This document shows, in pieces, positions 1 to 6,514 of a stretch of DNA of 6,540 nucleotides. The stretch is from NCBI GenBank assembly GCA_946478975.1, contig CAMLEO010000355.1, positions 1-6,540 of the forward strand, given 5' to 3'. Position 1 is the first letter of the stretch. Every line of letters begins with the position of its first letter. The position numbers and the translations under genes are program-made. This DNA is from an uncultured Steroidobacter sp. GTDB lineage: Bacteria > Pseudomonadota > Gammaproteobacteria > Steroidobacterales > Steroidobacteraceae. The notes under the pieces were generated by a model. That model made no database searches. It was not told the origin of the DNA and saw only the letters and a program-made list of their open reading frames with translations.

Positions 1-1109
1 AGGGTGCCGGCAGGGAAGGCCGCTGCAAACAAATCGAACGCGTCCTTGCCCGGCGCGAGCTCGCCATTCACGCCGCTCACGATGTGCATGACGTGGCTGT
101 AGCGCTCGATGCTGCGATAAGGATTGACGTTGACCGTGCCGGCCTTCGCAACCCGGCCGAGATCGTTGCGCGCGAGATCGACGAGCATGATGTGCTCGGC
201 GTTTTCTTTCGGATCGGCGAGCAGCTCTTTTTGTAACAAGCCGTCTTCGACCGAATCTCGGCCCCGTGGTCGCGTGCCCGCGATTGGACGCATCGAGGCG
301 CGGCCGCGTGACAGCTTCACCAGCGCTTCGGGCGAGGAGCCGACGACCACCGAGTCGCCGAGCTCGCAGTAATACATATAAGGAGAGGGATTCAGCAGCC
401 GCAGCGCGCGATACGCTTCAAACGGTTCGAGATCGCAGCGGCCCGAGAATCGGACCGACAACACCAGCTGATACACGTCACCGGCGGCGATGTAGTCCTT
501 CACTCGGCCGACGCCTCGCACGAACTCTTCCTCGCTGAGGCTGCCGATCGCGGGCGAATATTTGATCTTCTTGTCGCTCGGAGGAATCGCACCTCGCAGC
601 GCCTGTACGACTTCACGTCGCAGGGCGGTGCGTTCCGATTCGCTGCCAGCGTGGAGCAGCGCCACACCGCGGGTCAAATGATCGAACACCAGCAGCGAGC
701 GGGGCGCGAGGTAGTGAGCTTCGGGCGTCGGCTCGCTCAGAGGAATGCGGGGCGGCAAGCGCTCGAACCGGCGCACCAGGTCGTAACTCGCGGCACCGAC
801 CAGGCCGCCAGGCAGCGGCACGCCGGGGATCTGCGGGCTCGGTTGAGGCGCCCGGGCCAGCGCGCTCCGAAAAGCGCTCAACAGCTCGGCCTGGGTCTGC
901 GGCGGCGGCGACAGGCGGCCGTCGATGGTCAGCCCCCGTTCGTCCAGCCGGACTTCCAGGCAGTCGCCGAAGCCGATGAACGAGTACCGCGCCAGGCGCT
1001 CGCCGCCCTCGACGCTTTCCAGCAAAAAGCGCGGTTTGAAGGGCTTGAGCTTCAAATAGGCCGAGACCGGCGTGTCCAGGTCGGCGGCGATGTCGAAGGG
1101 TGGTTGCAA
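1..1109 (-). CDS. trpE: Anthranilate synthase component I, 3' end cut off by the window edge
   Basis: The product converts chorismate to anthranilate, using ammonia supplied by the TrpG amidotransferase, in the first committed step of cytoplasmic tryptophan synthesis. I translated the minus strand by hand: 369 codons are present without a stop and the frame leaves at position 1, so about three quarters of a usual ~500-residue TrpE is seen. Visible motifs: LLES (29-32) and NPSPYM (240-245), which form the tryptophan feedback site in known TrpE proteins; GDVYQLVLS (210-218); GSSPE (257-261); PIAGTRPRG (275-283); DPKENAEHIMLVDLARNDLG (299-318); SHVMHI (338-343) with the conserved His; and FPAGT (365-369) at the edge. 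Alanine in PIAGT, where PabB enzymes typically carry lysine, and the upstream trp leader favour TrpE over aminodeoxychorismate synthase. The start is TTG at 1109, with GAGGA seven bases upstream; no in-frame ATG lies between the attenuator and this codon. Expression is probably controlled by the attenuator upstream. Confidence 0.95.
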   Translation of the reverse strand, partial: MQPPFDIAADLDTPVSAYLKLKPFKPRFLLESVEGGERLARYSFIGFGDCLEVRLDERGLTIDGRLSPPPQTQAELLSAFRSALARAPQPSPQIPGVPLPGGLVGAASYDLVRRFERLPPRIPLSEPTPEAHYLAPRSLLVFDHLTRGVALLHAGSESERTALRREVVQALRGAIPPSDKKIKYSPAIGSLSEEEFVRGVGRVKDYIAAGDVYQLVLSVRFSGRCDLEPFEAYRALRLLNPSPYMYYCELGDSVVVGSSPEALVKLSRGRASMRPIAGTRPRGRDSVEDGLLQKELLADPKENAEHIMLVDLARNDLGRVAKAGTVNVNPYRSIERYSHVMHIVSGVNGELAPGKDAFDLFAAAFPAGT

Positions 1110-1157
1110 GGCTTTTTCCTCGGGTGGACCGTGTCGTCGAGTCCGGCGAGGGGCGAT

Positions 1158-1195
1158 AAAAAACCCATCTCCAGGCTCAGCTCGGAGATGGGTTT
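1158..1195 (-). terminator. Intrinsic terminator of the trp attenuator (3:4 hairpin)
   Basis: Read on the minus strand, AAACCCATCTCC (1184-1195) and GGAGATGGGTTT (1161-1172) form a perfect 12-pair stem with an 11-base loop. Six T residues (1158-1163) follow the GGG, half of them shared with the stem. This is a textbook rho-independent terminator, 37 bases before the ribosome-binding site of trpE, and a site of premature termination when tryptophan is plentiful. Confidence 0.93.
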
Positions 1196-1262
1196 GGTTG
1201 GATGCTTTACGAGTTGGTGTTTATTACGCCCGGCAAGCTCCAGCGGCCCTCTCCTGTGAGGG
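1158..1262 (-). promoter_or_regulatory. Tryptophan transcription attenuator (alternative RNA pairings)
   Basis: Four pairing segments are visible on the minus strand. Segment 1, CCCTC (1258-1262), lies one codon after the Trp run. Segment 2, GGAGAGGG (1247-1254), lies still within the leader ORF. Segment 3, CCCATCTCC (1164-1172 complement read as 1184-1192), and segment 4, GGAGATGGG (1164-1172), follow the ORF. Segments 1:2 give a five-pair stem (1258-1262 with 1247-1251) with a six-base loop. Segments 2:3 pair over eight positions with one bulged A and would act as the antiterminator; segments 3:4 form the terminator. Segment 2 is almost a copy of segment 4, as expected for competing partners. 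A ribosome stalled on the Trp codons would cover segment 1, free segment 2 and allow read-through into trpE. The pairings were found by eye, with no folding energies. Confidence 0.88.
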
Positions 1263-1298
1263 TCGCCACCACCAACGGTGTGTTGCCATGGATTGCAT
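1224..1298 (-). CDS. trpL: trp operon leader peptide with three consecutive Trp codons
   Basis: This short ORF encodes a 24-residue peptide beginning MQSMATHRWWWRP and ending at TAA, with a second TAA directly after it. Three adjacent TGG codons (1266-1274) make it a sensor of charged tRNA-Trp: a ribosome stalls there when tryptophan is scarce. Two in-frame ATGs are possible, at 1298 and 1289. I prefer 1298, because the -10 element ends only eight bases before it, which would place the mRNA 5' end at or next to this ATG; neither ATG has a Shine-Dalgarno sequence. The leader mRNA may therefore be leaderless, as is known for trpL of Sinorhizobium meliloti. Its position between a promoter and the terminator ahead of trpE fits attenuation control. 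The Trp run, the stop and the pairing segments are read directly; the function is inferred from the known mechanism. Confidence 0.92.
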   Translation of the reverse strand: MQSMATHRWWWRPSQERAAGACRA

Positions 1299-1306
1299 AC
1301 AACGGA

Positions 1307-1335
1307 GTATTACCGGCGACCTCGACCTCCGTCAA
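1307..1335 (-). promoter_or_regulatory. Sigma70-type promoter of the trpL-trpE transcript
   Basis: On the minus strand TTGACG (-35, 1330-1335) and TAATAC (-10, 1307-1312) are separated by exactly 17 bases. Each hexamer differs from the consensus by one base. The expected transcription start is around 1298-1300, which is at or just before the first ATG of the leader ORF. No clear TrpR operator-like palindrome is seen over the promoter, so attenuation may be the main control. Confidence 0.85.
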
Positions 1336-1470
1336 CTCCCGGGCCCGAAGGCCAGGTCCGCAAGTTCTACCTACAGCGCGCGCATTTAACCCGTTTGTCA
1401 CGGCCGCCCGACTGATCCCTCACCCGCCGCTTCCTAGCATGCAGCTTCCAACACTACGAATGGATGGCCT

Positions 1471-2898
1471 ATGTCTGGGAAATTGCAATGGGGAATCGGG
1501 CTCGCGCTGGCGCTCGCCGCCGCGGGCGCGCAAGCCGACGAGTTGTCTGATTTGCGTCAGCGGCTCGACGAGCAGGAACAAAAAATTCGCGTGCTCGAGC
1601 GCAAGCTCGAATTGAACGATGAAGCCGCGAAAGCGGCCGTGCCGAACACACCCATCGTACGCGCCTCGCCTCAACAAGGCTTTCGTATCCAATCGGCGGA
1701 TGGTGCGAACGTCGCGCGCCTGCGTGGTGTGCTGCATTTCGACGGTCGTTACTTTCCAGACGACATCACACCTGCGACCGCAGACACGTGGATCCTGCGT
1801 CGAGTGCGGCCGACGCTTGAAGGCACGCTCAACAACATTTATGACTTTCGCTTCACGCCCGATTTCGCCGGCGGCAAAACCATCATTCTCGACGCGTTCG
1901 TCGCAGCTCGACTGAAGCCGTGGGCGGTCGTCACCGCCGGCAAATTCAAAGTGCCAGTCGGCCTCGAACGTTTGGTGTCGGCGACGGACCTGCGCTTCAT
2001 CGAACGCGCATTCCCCACCAGCCTCGTTCCCAATCGCGATCTCGGCGTGCAATTCGGCGGCGACATCGCCGGCGGCGTAGTGAACTACTCGGTTGGATAT
2101 TTCAACGGCGTGAGCGACGGCGCCAGCAGCGACAGCAACACGCCCAACCCCGATGTGGAGAACGACACCAAGGGCGATTGGGCGGCGCGCGTGTTCTTCC
2201 AACCGTTCTTGAATTCCGACAACTTCGCGCTGCGTGGGCTCGGGTTCGGCATCGCCGGCACGTATGTGAATTCCACCGGCAGCACCACGACAACTTTGCT
2301 GCCGGGCTATCGCACGCCGGGCCAGCAAACATTCTTTACGTATCGTTCGACCACCGCCGCGAGCGGCACGACGCCCGCCGTCAACGGCACGTATGCGGAC
2401 GGCGAACGCTTGCGCTGGACGCCGCAAGCGTATTACTCGATCGGCAGCTTCGGTGTGCTCGGCGAATACGTGACGGTTTCTCAGGAAGTCTCACGTTTGA
2501 CGCCGACTGCGGGCCTGCGCAGCGACAAGCTCGACAACACCGCTTGGCACGTGCAGTTCGCTTGGTTCGCGACCGGTGAAGACGAAGCGTTCCGTGGCTT
2601 CACGCCGCAATCCATTTTCGATCCGGGCAAAGGGACCTGGGGCGCGATCGAGCTGGTCGCGCGCTATCACGAGCTCGACATCGACGATGACGCCTTCGTC
2701 GGCGGTGCGAATTCCTTCGCCAATCCTGCGAGCAGCGCCAGCAAAGCCAGCGCCTGGGGCGTCGGTGTGAACTGGTATCTCACCCAGAACTACAAGTGGT
2801 CGCTCAACTACGACGTGACCCGCTTCGACGGCGGCGCCGCCACTGGCGACCGCCCGGACGAGAAAGCGCTGTTCACCCGATTTGCCGTCGGCTTCTAA
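1471..2898 (+). CDS. OprO/OprP-type anion-selective outer-membrane porin
   Basis: This 475-residue protein looks like a member of the phosphate-selective porin O/P family, trimeric outer-membrane barrels that admit anions. Residues 1-22 form a Sec signal peptide ending in AQA before D23. Residues 23-56 are a charged, heptad-like coiled coil (Leu/Ile at 25, 28, 32, 39, 42, 46), common at the N-terminus of this family. The barrel follows: RGVLHFDGRYF (85-95), RRVRPTLEGTL (110-120), GKFKVPVGLERL (157-168) and FIERAFPTSLVPNRDLGVQF (176-195) match the family pattern, and the chain ends in Phe as outer-membrane barrels usually do. Start 1471 is the only ATG in frame near the region; GGATGG just upstream is a weak ribosome-binding site. 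It lies 54 bp before sbp on the same strand, suggesting co-expression and transport of an oxyanion such as sulfate. The specificity (phosphate, sulfate or other) cannot be read from the sequence, and I saw no Pho box upstream. Confidence 0.88.
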   Translation: MSGKLQWGIGLALALAAAGAQADELSDLRQRLDEQEQKIRVLERKLELNDEAAKAAVPNTPIVRASPQQGFRIQSADGANVARLRGVLHFDGRYFPDDITPATADTWILRRVRPTLEGTLNNIYDFRFTPDFAGGKTIILDAFVAARLKPWAVVTAGKFKVPVGLERLVSATDLRFIERAFPTSLVPNRDLGVQFGGDIAGGVVNYSVGYFNGVSDGASSDSNTPNPDVENDTKGDWAARVFFQPFLNSDNFALRGLGFGIAGTYVNSTGSTTTTLLPGYRTPGQQTFFTYRSTTAASGTTPAVNGTYADGERLRWTPQAYYSIGSFGVLGEYVTVSQEVSRLTPTAGLRSDKLDNTAWHVQFAWFATGEDEAFRGFTPQSIFDPGKGTWGAIELVARYHELDIDDDAFVGGANSFANPASSASKASAWGVGVNWYLTQNYKWSLNYDVTRFDGGAATGDRPDEKALFTRFAVGF

Positions 2899-2909
2899 AC
2901 AAATGGTCT

Positions 2910-2928
2910 GCGCCCCCGAAGGGGGCGC
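2910..2928 (+). repeat. GC-rich hairpin between porin and sbp
   Basis: GCGCCCCC (2910-2917) and GGGGGCGC (2921-2928) form a perfect eight-pair stem around a GAA loop, 11 bases after the porin stop. Only a short, broken T run follows (GATTT), so it is a weak terminator at best. It could be an mRNA-stabilising or partial-termination element that sets the relative amounts of porin and Sbp. Confidence 0.7.
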
Positions 2929-2952
2929 CTGATTTCAACTTCGGAGACCTGC

Positions 2953-3972
2953 ATGCAATTCTCTAAACGTTCCCTCATTCGCTGGGCGAGCCTCGCACTC
3001 GCCGGCCTGGCCTTGACCGGCCCGGCGGCGCACGCCGGCGATGTCACTTTGTTGAATGTTTCCTACGACCCGACCCGCGAGCTGTACGAGGACTACAACA
3101 AAGCCTTCGCCGCGTATTGGGAAAAGAAAACCGGCGACAAAGTCACAATCAGGCAATCGCACGGCGGCTCAGGCAAGCAAGCACGCACGGTGATCGACGG
3201 CCTCGCGGCGGACGTTGTGACATTGGCACTCGCGGGCGACATCGACGCTGTCGCGACCAACGGCAAATTGTTACCCGTGAACTGGCAGTCGCGCCTGCCT
3301 CACAACTCCTCGCCCTATACCTCGACCATCGTGTTCCTGGTGCGCAAGGGCAATCCCAAAGGGATCAAAGATTGGGGCGATCTGATCAAGCCCGGCATCT
3401 CAGTCATCACGCCGAATCCCAAGACCTCGGGCGGCGCCCGCTGGAATTATCTGGCGGCGTGGGCGTGGGCCTTGAAGCAGCCGGGTGGCAACGAGCAGAC
3501 GGCGAAGGAATACACGCGCAAGCTGTTCAAGAATGTGCCGGTACTGGATACCGGCGCGCGTGGCGCGACGACGACGTTCGTTCAGCGAGGCATCGGCGAC
3601 GTGCTGCTGGCGTGGGAAAACGAAGCGTTCCTGTCGATCAAGGAGCTCGGGCCGGACAAGGTGGACATCGTGGTGCCTTCGCTGAGCATCCTGGCCGAGC
3701 CGCCGGTCGCGGTGGTCGACAAGGTGGTGCTGCGCCGGGGCACTCGCGACGTGGCGACGGAATATCTGCAGTATCTGTACAGCCCGGAGGGCCAGGAGAT
3801 CATCGCCAGGAACTACTACCGGCCGATCGATCCGACCGTGGCGGCGAAATACGCCAGGACGTTCCCGCAGCTGACCCTGGTCACGATCAAGGATTTCGGC
3901 GGCTGGAGCCAGGCGCAGAAAGTGCACTTCGCCGACGGCGGTGTGTTCGACCAGATCTACGCGCCTCAATAG
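2953..3972 (+). CDS. sbp: Periplasmic sulfate-binding protein of a sulfate ABC importer
   Basis: This 339-residue protein captures sulfate in the periplasm and delivers it to a CysTWA-type ABC permease for cysteine synthesis. Residues 1-28 are a Sec signal peptide (K5-R6, hydrophobic 11-21, AHA before G29). The sulfate-site residues known from Salmonella Sbp are in place: D39 in SYDP, S73 in SHGGSGK, S159-G160-G161 in [13 protein letters not shown]202 in TGARG and W221 in LAWENEA. Subtracting the signal peptide gives numbers within one residue of the Salmonella protein. [14 protein letters not shown] (33-46) favours Sbp over the thiosulfate-binding paralogue CysP, although that split is less certain. 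GGAG six bases before ATG 2953 is a good ribosome-binding site. No cysT, cysW or cysA lies beside it; the next gene is convergent, so the permease must be elsewhere. Sulfur-responsive control (CysB-like) is plausible, but no operator was recognised. Confidence 0.93.
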   Translation: MQFSKRSLIRWASLALAGLALTGPAAHAGDVTLLNVSYDPTRELYEDYNKAFAAYWEKKTGDKVTIRQSHGGSGKQARTVIDGLAADVVTLALAGDIDAVATNGKLLPVNWQSRLPHNSSPYTSTIVFLVRKGNPKGIKDWGDLIKPGISVITPNPKTSGGARWNYLAAWAWALKQPGGNEQTAKEYTRKLFKNVPVLDTGARGATTTFVQRGIGDVLLAWENEAFLSIKELGPDKVDIVVPSLSILAEPPVAVVDKVVLRRGTRDVATEYLQYLYSPEGQEIIARNYYRPIDPTVAAKYARTFPQLTLVTIKDFGGWSQAQKVHFADGGVFDQIYAPQ

Positions 3973-3995
3973 CCGAGCGGCTGGCCTGAACCGAT

Positions 3996-4017
3996 GCCCT
4001 CTTCGCGCGAAGAGGGC
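3996..4017 (+). terminator. Palindromic terminator at the end of the porin-sbp unit
   Basis: A perfect 22-base palindrome forms a nine-pair stem GCCCTCTTC/GAAGAGGGC around a GCGC loop, starting 24 bases after the sbp stop. TCTTTACT follows on the plus strand, a modest U-rich tail. It lies seven bases beyond the stop of the convergent gene, so it may also end that transcript, although on the minus strand no T-tract follows the stem. Confidence 0.75.
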
Positions 4018-4024
4018 TCTTTAC

Positions 4025-4465
4025 TCAATCGTCCTCGCCTTCCTCGCGCTTGTTCTCCTGAACGCGCTTGCGGATTTCCATCCACTCCGACAGCTTCTTC
4101 ATGTCCATCGGCGTGCGCGCCTTCGGCTCCTCCGGCTTCGGCGCGGGCTTGAGAGGCGCGCGTCCGGCACTATTGTAGGGATTGCTGCCAACGTTGCCGC
4201 CCGCTGTCGAGGAATTATCGTAAGGATTGAAGCCGCCGCCGGGCAGCGGCGCGCTGCCGCTCTGGCCGCCGCCCAGCCCCGCGGGCCGGGCGTGCTTGGC
4301 CGTGTCGGCAATGGACAGGTCGTTGAGCTCCAGCTTCTTCAGTCGCTGCGTGTTGATATCGCGACTGTAGACGCCGGTCTCGAGCTTCCATTCCCAAACG
4401 GCGTTGCCGCGCTCGTCGTAGGTGATGCGTCCCGAGCGCTCGTCGTCGGCCGGAGGGTCGCTCAT
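4025..4465 (-). CDS. Small low-complexity protein of unknown function
   Basis: I do not recognise a named function. The 146-residue product starts MSDPPADDERSGR and has three parts. An ordered-looking N-terminal segment (11-57) includes RITYDERGNAVWEWKLE and the charged stretch TQRLKKLELNDLS. A Gly/Ser/Asn/Pro-rich, probably disordered middle (60-117) carries two NPY motifs (FNPYDNSS at 79-86, SNPYNSAG at 94-101). A charged C-terminal helix (118-146) contains KKLSEWMEIRKRVQENK. No signal peptide or membrane segment is seen, so it is probably cytoplasmic. An upstream in-frame ATG at 4573 would add 36 residues overlapping the divergent ABC gene; I chose 4465 because the extension is unlike the rest and overlaps that gene's start. 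The ribosome-binding site is weak. The N-terminal segment reminds me of conserved hypothetical proteins of proteobacteria, but that is memory only. The gene is convergent with sbp and divergent from the ABC transporter. Confidence 0.7.
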   Translation of the reverse strand: MSDPPADDERSGRITYDERGNAVWEWKLETGVYSRDINTQRLKKLELNDLSIADTAKHARPAGLGGGQSGSAPLPGGGFNPYDNSSTAGGNVGSNPYNSAGRAPLKPAPKPEEPKARTPMDMKKLSEWMEIRKRVQENKREEGEDD

Positions 4466-4542
4466 GAAACAAACTCGCGCAAGAAAGTAGCGGAGGATTT
4501 TCTGCTCGCACATCTCACAAAGCAACGGCTCCGGGCCCACCC

Positions 4543-6387
4543 ATGAGCTCGCGCACTCGCCCCCTGCAGTCAAAACCGGAACTGGCTCGCGGTTTTGTCG
4601 GTGTCTTCGCTTACAGCCAGCGCGCGATGGAGCTGGTGTGGACGACCAGTCGTCCGCTCACGATCGCGTTTGCTGTGCTGACGTTGATCGCCGGCACGCT
4701 GCCCGCTGGCGTTGCATACGTTGGCGCGTTGATCGTCGACGCGGTGGTTGCTGCCATTCAGGCAGACCCGGCCACGCGTGACGCATTAACGAGACATGCG
4801 TTGCTGCTCGTCGTCGCTGAAGGCGCATTGGTCGCGGCGATTGCTGGCGCCCAGCGCGGGCTGTCGTTATGTCAGTCGTTGCTACGCGCCCAGCTCGGTC
4901 AGCGCGTGAACGTCATGATTCTGGAAAAGGCTCTGACGCTGGATCTGTCGCACTTCGAGAACTCCGAGTTCTACGACAAGCTCACTCGCGCCCGTCGCGA
5001 GGCGTCGAGCCGGCCGCTGTCGCTGGTGACGCGCACGTTCGGCCTCGCGCAGAACGGGATTTCACTGCTGAGCTTCGGCTCGCTGCTGCTGCATTTCTCG
5101 CCCTGGGCGGTGGTGCTGCTGATCCTGGCCGGCCTGCCGGCGTTCCTGGCGGAAGCGAAGTTCTCGGGCGACAAGTTCAGGTTGTTTCTGTGGCGCTCGC
5201 CGGAGACGCGCATGCAGCTGTACCTGGAAACGGTGCTCGCGCGCGAGGATCACGCCAAGGAAGTGAAACTGTTCGGGCTCGGGCCGTTGTTCCTCGATCG
5301 CTATCGAAACATCTTCACCAAGCTGTACCGGGAGGATCGGAATCTCACCATTCGTCGCGACACCTGGGGATTCTTCCTCGGCTTGATTGCTACGGCGACG
5401 TTGTATGGCGCGTATGCGTGGATTGCGCTGTCGGCGATTGCGACTCGCATTACGCTCGGTCAGATGACGATGTACCTGATGCTGTTTCGGCAGGGGCAAT
5501 CGGCGGTGTCCGCGATTTTGTCTGCGGTCGGCGGGATGTATGAGGACAATCTCTACCTGTCGACGCTGTACGACTACCTGGAAACGCCGGTCAACAATCA
5601 CAAAGGCGAGTCGGTGCGTGGGCCGCAGCCGGACGATGGCATCCGCTTCGAGAATGTGACGTTCACTTATCCAGGCGCGGAGCAGCCGACGCTGGTCGAT
5701 ATCAATTTGCACATCAAGCCGGGCGAGTCGCTGGCGCTGGTCGGTGAGAACGGGTCGGGCAAGACGACGCTCATCAAGCTGCTGACGCGTTTGTATGCTC
5801 CTTCCTCGGGGCGGATTCTGCTCGATGGTCAGGACTTGCAGACCTGGGATGAGGCGGCGCTGAGGGATCGCATCGGGGTGATCTTTCAGGACTTCACCCG
5901 CTATCAGCTGATGCTGGGCGAGAACATCGGGGCGGGCGATGTGCGGCACTTCGAGGACGAGGCGCGGTGGAAGGATGCGGGTGAGAAGGGAATGGCGCAG
6001 CCCATCGTCGAGACTCTGCCTCAGGGGTATCGCACGCCTTTGGGCAAATGGTTCAACGATGGTCGGGAGCTGTCGGGTGGGCAGTGGCAGAAGATTGCTC
6101 TGTCGCGGGCGTTCATGAGGTCGAGGGCGGATATTCTGGTGCTCGATGAGCCTACGTCTGCGATGGATGCGAGCGCTGAGGCTACGATCTTCGAGCACTT
6201 TCGTACGCTCACGCGGGGGAGGATTGCGATTCTGATCTCACATCGGTTTTCGACGGTGCGGATGGCGGATCAGATTGTTGTGATTGAACAGGGCCGGGTT
6301 GTTGAGCGTGGGAGTCATGATCAGCTCATGTCGTTGAATGGGCATTACGCCCATTTGTTTTCGTTGCAGGCTAAGGGGTACAGATAA
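4543..6387 (+). CDS. ABC transporter, fused permease and ATPase (exporter type)
   Basis: This 614-residue half-transporter should work as a dimer in the inner membrane, exporting an unknown substrate at the cost of ATP. The N-terminal ~350 residues are the transmembrane domain, with hydrophobic segments near 38-72, 86-104, 172-203 and 276-300, and the sequence LFRQGQSAVSAILSAVGGMY (314-333). The ATPase domain follows: A-loop tyrosine Y376, Walker A GENGSGKT (401-408), Q-loop Q449, signature LSGGQ (510-514), Walker B ILVLDE (531-536), D-loop SAMD (539-542) and switch His H567. All catalytic motifs are intact. ATG 4543 has no good ribosome-binding site; ATG 4627 (residue 29) is an alternative that still precedes the first membrane helix. 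The gene stands alone on its strand, with no precursor peptide, maturation or efflux partner next to it, so the substrate (lipid, peptide or drug) cannot be assigned. It shares a 77-bp divergent spacer with the small unknown gene. Confidence 0.93.
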   Translation: MSSRTRPLQSKPELARGFVGVFAYSQRAMELVWTTSRPLTIAFAVLTLIAGTLPAGVAYVGALIVDAVVAAIQADPATRDALTRHALLLVVAEGALVAAIAGAQRGLSLCQSLLRAQLGQRVNVMILEKALTLDLSHFENSEFYDKLTRARREASSRPLSLVTRTFGLAQNGISLLSFGSLLLHFSPWAVVLLILAGLPAFLAEAKFSGDKFRLFLWRSPETRMQLYLETVLAREDHAKEVKLFGLGPLFLDRYRNIFTKLYREDRNLTIRRDTWGFFLGLIATATLYGAYAWIALSAIATRITLGQMTMYLMLFRQGQSAVSAILSAVGGMYEDNLYLSTLYDYLETPVNNHKGESVRGPQPDDGIRFENVTFTYPGAEQPTLVDINLHIKPGESLALVGENGSGKTTLIKLLTRLYAPSSGRILLDGQDLQTWDEAALRDRIGVIFQDFTRYQLMLGENIGAGDVRHFEDEARWKDAGEKGMAQPIVETLPQGYRTPLGKWFNDGRELSGGQWQKIALSRAFMRSRADILVLDEPTSAMDASAEATIFEHFRTLTRGRIAILISHRFSTVRMADQIVVIEQGRVVERGSHDQLMSLNGHYAHLFSLQAKGYR

Positions 6388-6413
6388 GAGCGCGTCTGGT
6401 GCCTTGGTGGCTT

Positions 6414-6453
6414 GCGGCGCCGAGGTGGGTGGAGTCTCTCTCCCCGGCGCCGC
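6414..6453 (+). repeat. Long inverted repeat after the ABC transporter gene
   Basis: GCGGCGCCG (6414-6422) and CGGCGCCGC (6445-6453) are perfect nine-base inverted copies around a 22-base loop, starting 26 bases after the ABC stop codon. No T-tract follows. It may slow or end transcription, or be the first arm of the repeat cluster that fills the rest of the window. Confidence 0.6.
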
Positions 6454-6464
6454 GCACCGCCCTT

Positions 6465-6484
6465 GTCCGCGCTTTCGCGCGGAC
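6465..6484. repeat. Perfect hairpin, eight-pair stem
   Basis: GTCCGCGC (6465-6472) and GCGCGGAC (6477-6484) form a perfect stem with a TTTC loop. It sits between two other inverted repeats and lacks a T-tract on either side, so it looks more like a dispersed palindromic element than a terminator. Confidence 0.65.
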
Positions 6485-6493
6485 TGTATGCGT

Positions 6494-6505
6494 TACATCC
6501 ATGTA
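6494..6505. repeat. Short palindrome TACAT-CC-ATGTA
   Basis: Five-base inverted arms, TACAT (6494-6498) and ATGTA (6501-6505), flank CC. It is too short to be convincing alone, but it lies within the inverted-repeat run and has an AT-rich composition unlike the surrounding GC-rich arms. A protein-binding site or a piece of a repeated intergenic element are both possible. Confidence 0.4.
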
Positions 6506-6514
6506 GCTGCTGCT

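Noticed and set aside
651..1259. 202-codon plus-strand frame across trpE and its leader
   Set aside because: It runs antisense to conserved TrpE motifs and reads through the attenuator hairpin; not a credible protein.
1207..1401. 64-codon minus-strand frame overlapping the trp leader
   Set aside because: It starts upstream of the promoter and is in a different frame from the WWW leader; it has no ribosome-binding site or known features.
1380..1470. Possible Pho box or sigma70 promoter for the porin
   Set aside because: TTGTCA at 1395-1400 resembles a -35 or half Pho box, but no -10 at 16-18 bases and no second repeat at the expected 11-base spacing was found.
1420..2427. 335-codon open frame on the minus strand opposite the porin
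   Set aside because: It is Arg/Ala-rich with no recognisable domain, and lies fully inside a gene with a signal peptide and family motifs; it is a GC-rich antisense shadow.
3941..4546. 201-codon plus-strand frame after sbp
   Set aside because: It overlaps the sbp end and the terminator palindrome and lies antisense to the small gene; its Arg/Ala/Leu composition is typical of a shadow frame.
5062..6198. 378-codon open frame on the minus strand opposite the ABC transporter
   Set aside because: Its composition is Arg/Gln/His-rich and it mirrors an intact ABC ATPase gene; no independent start signal or domain.
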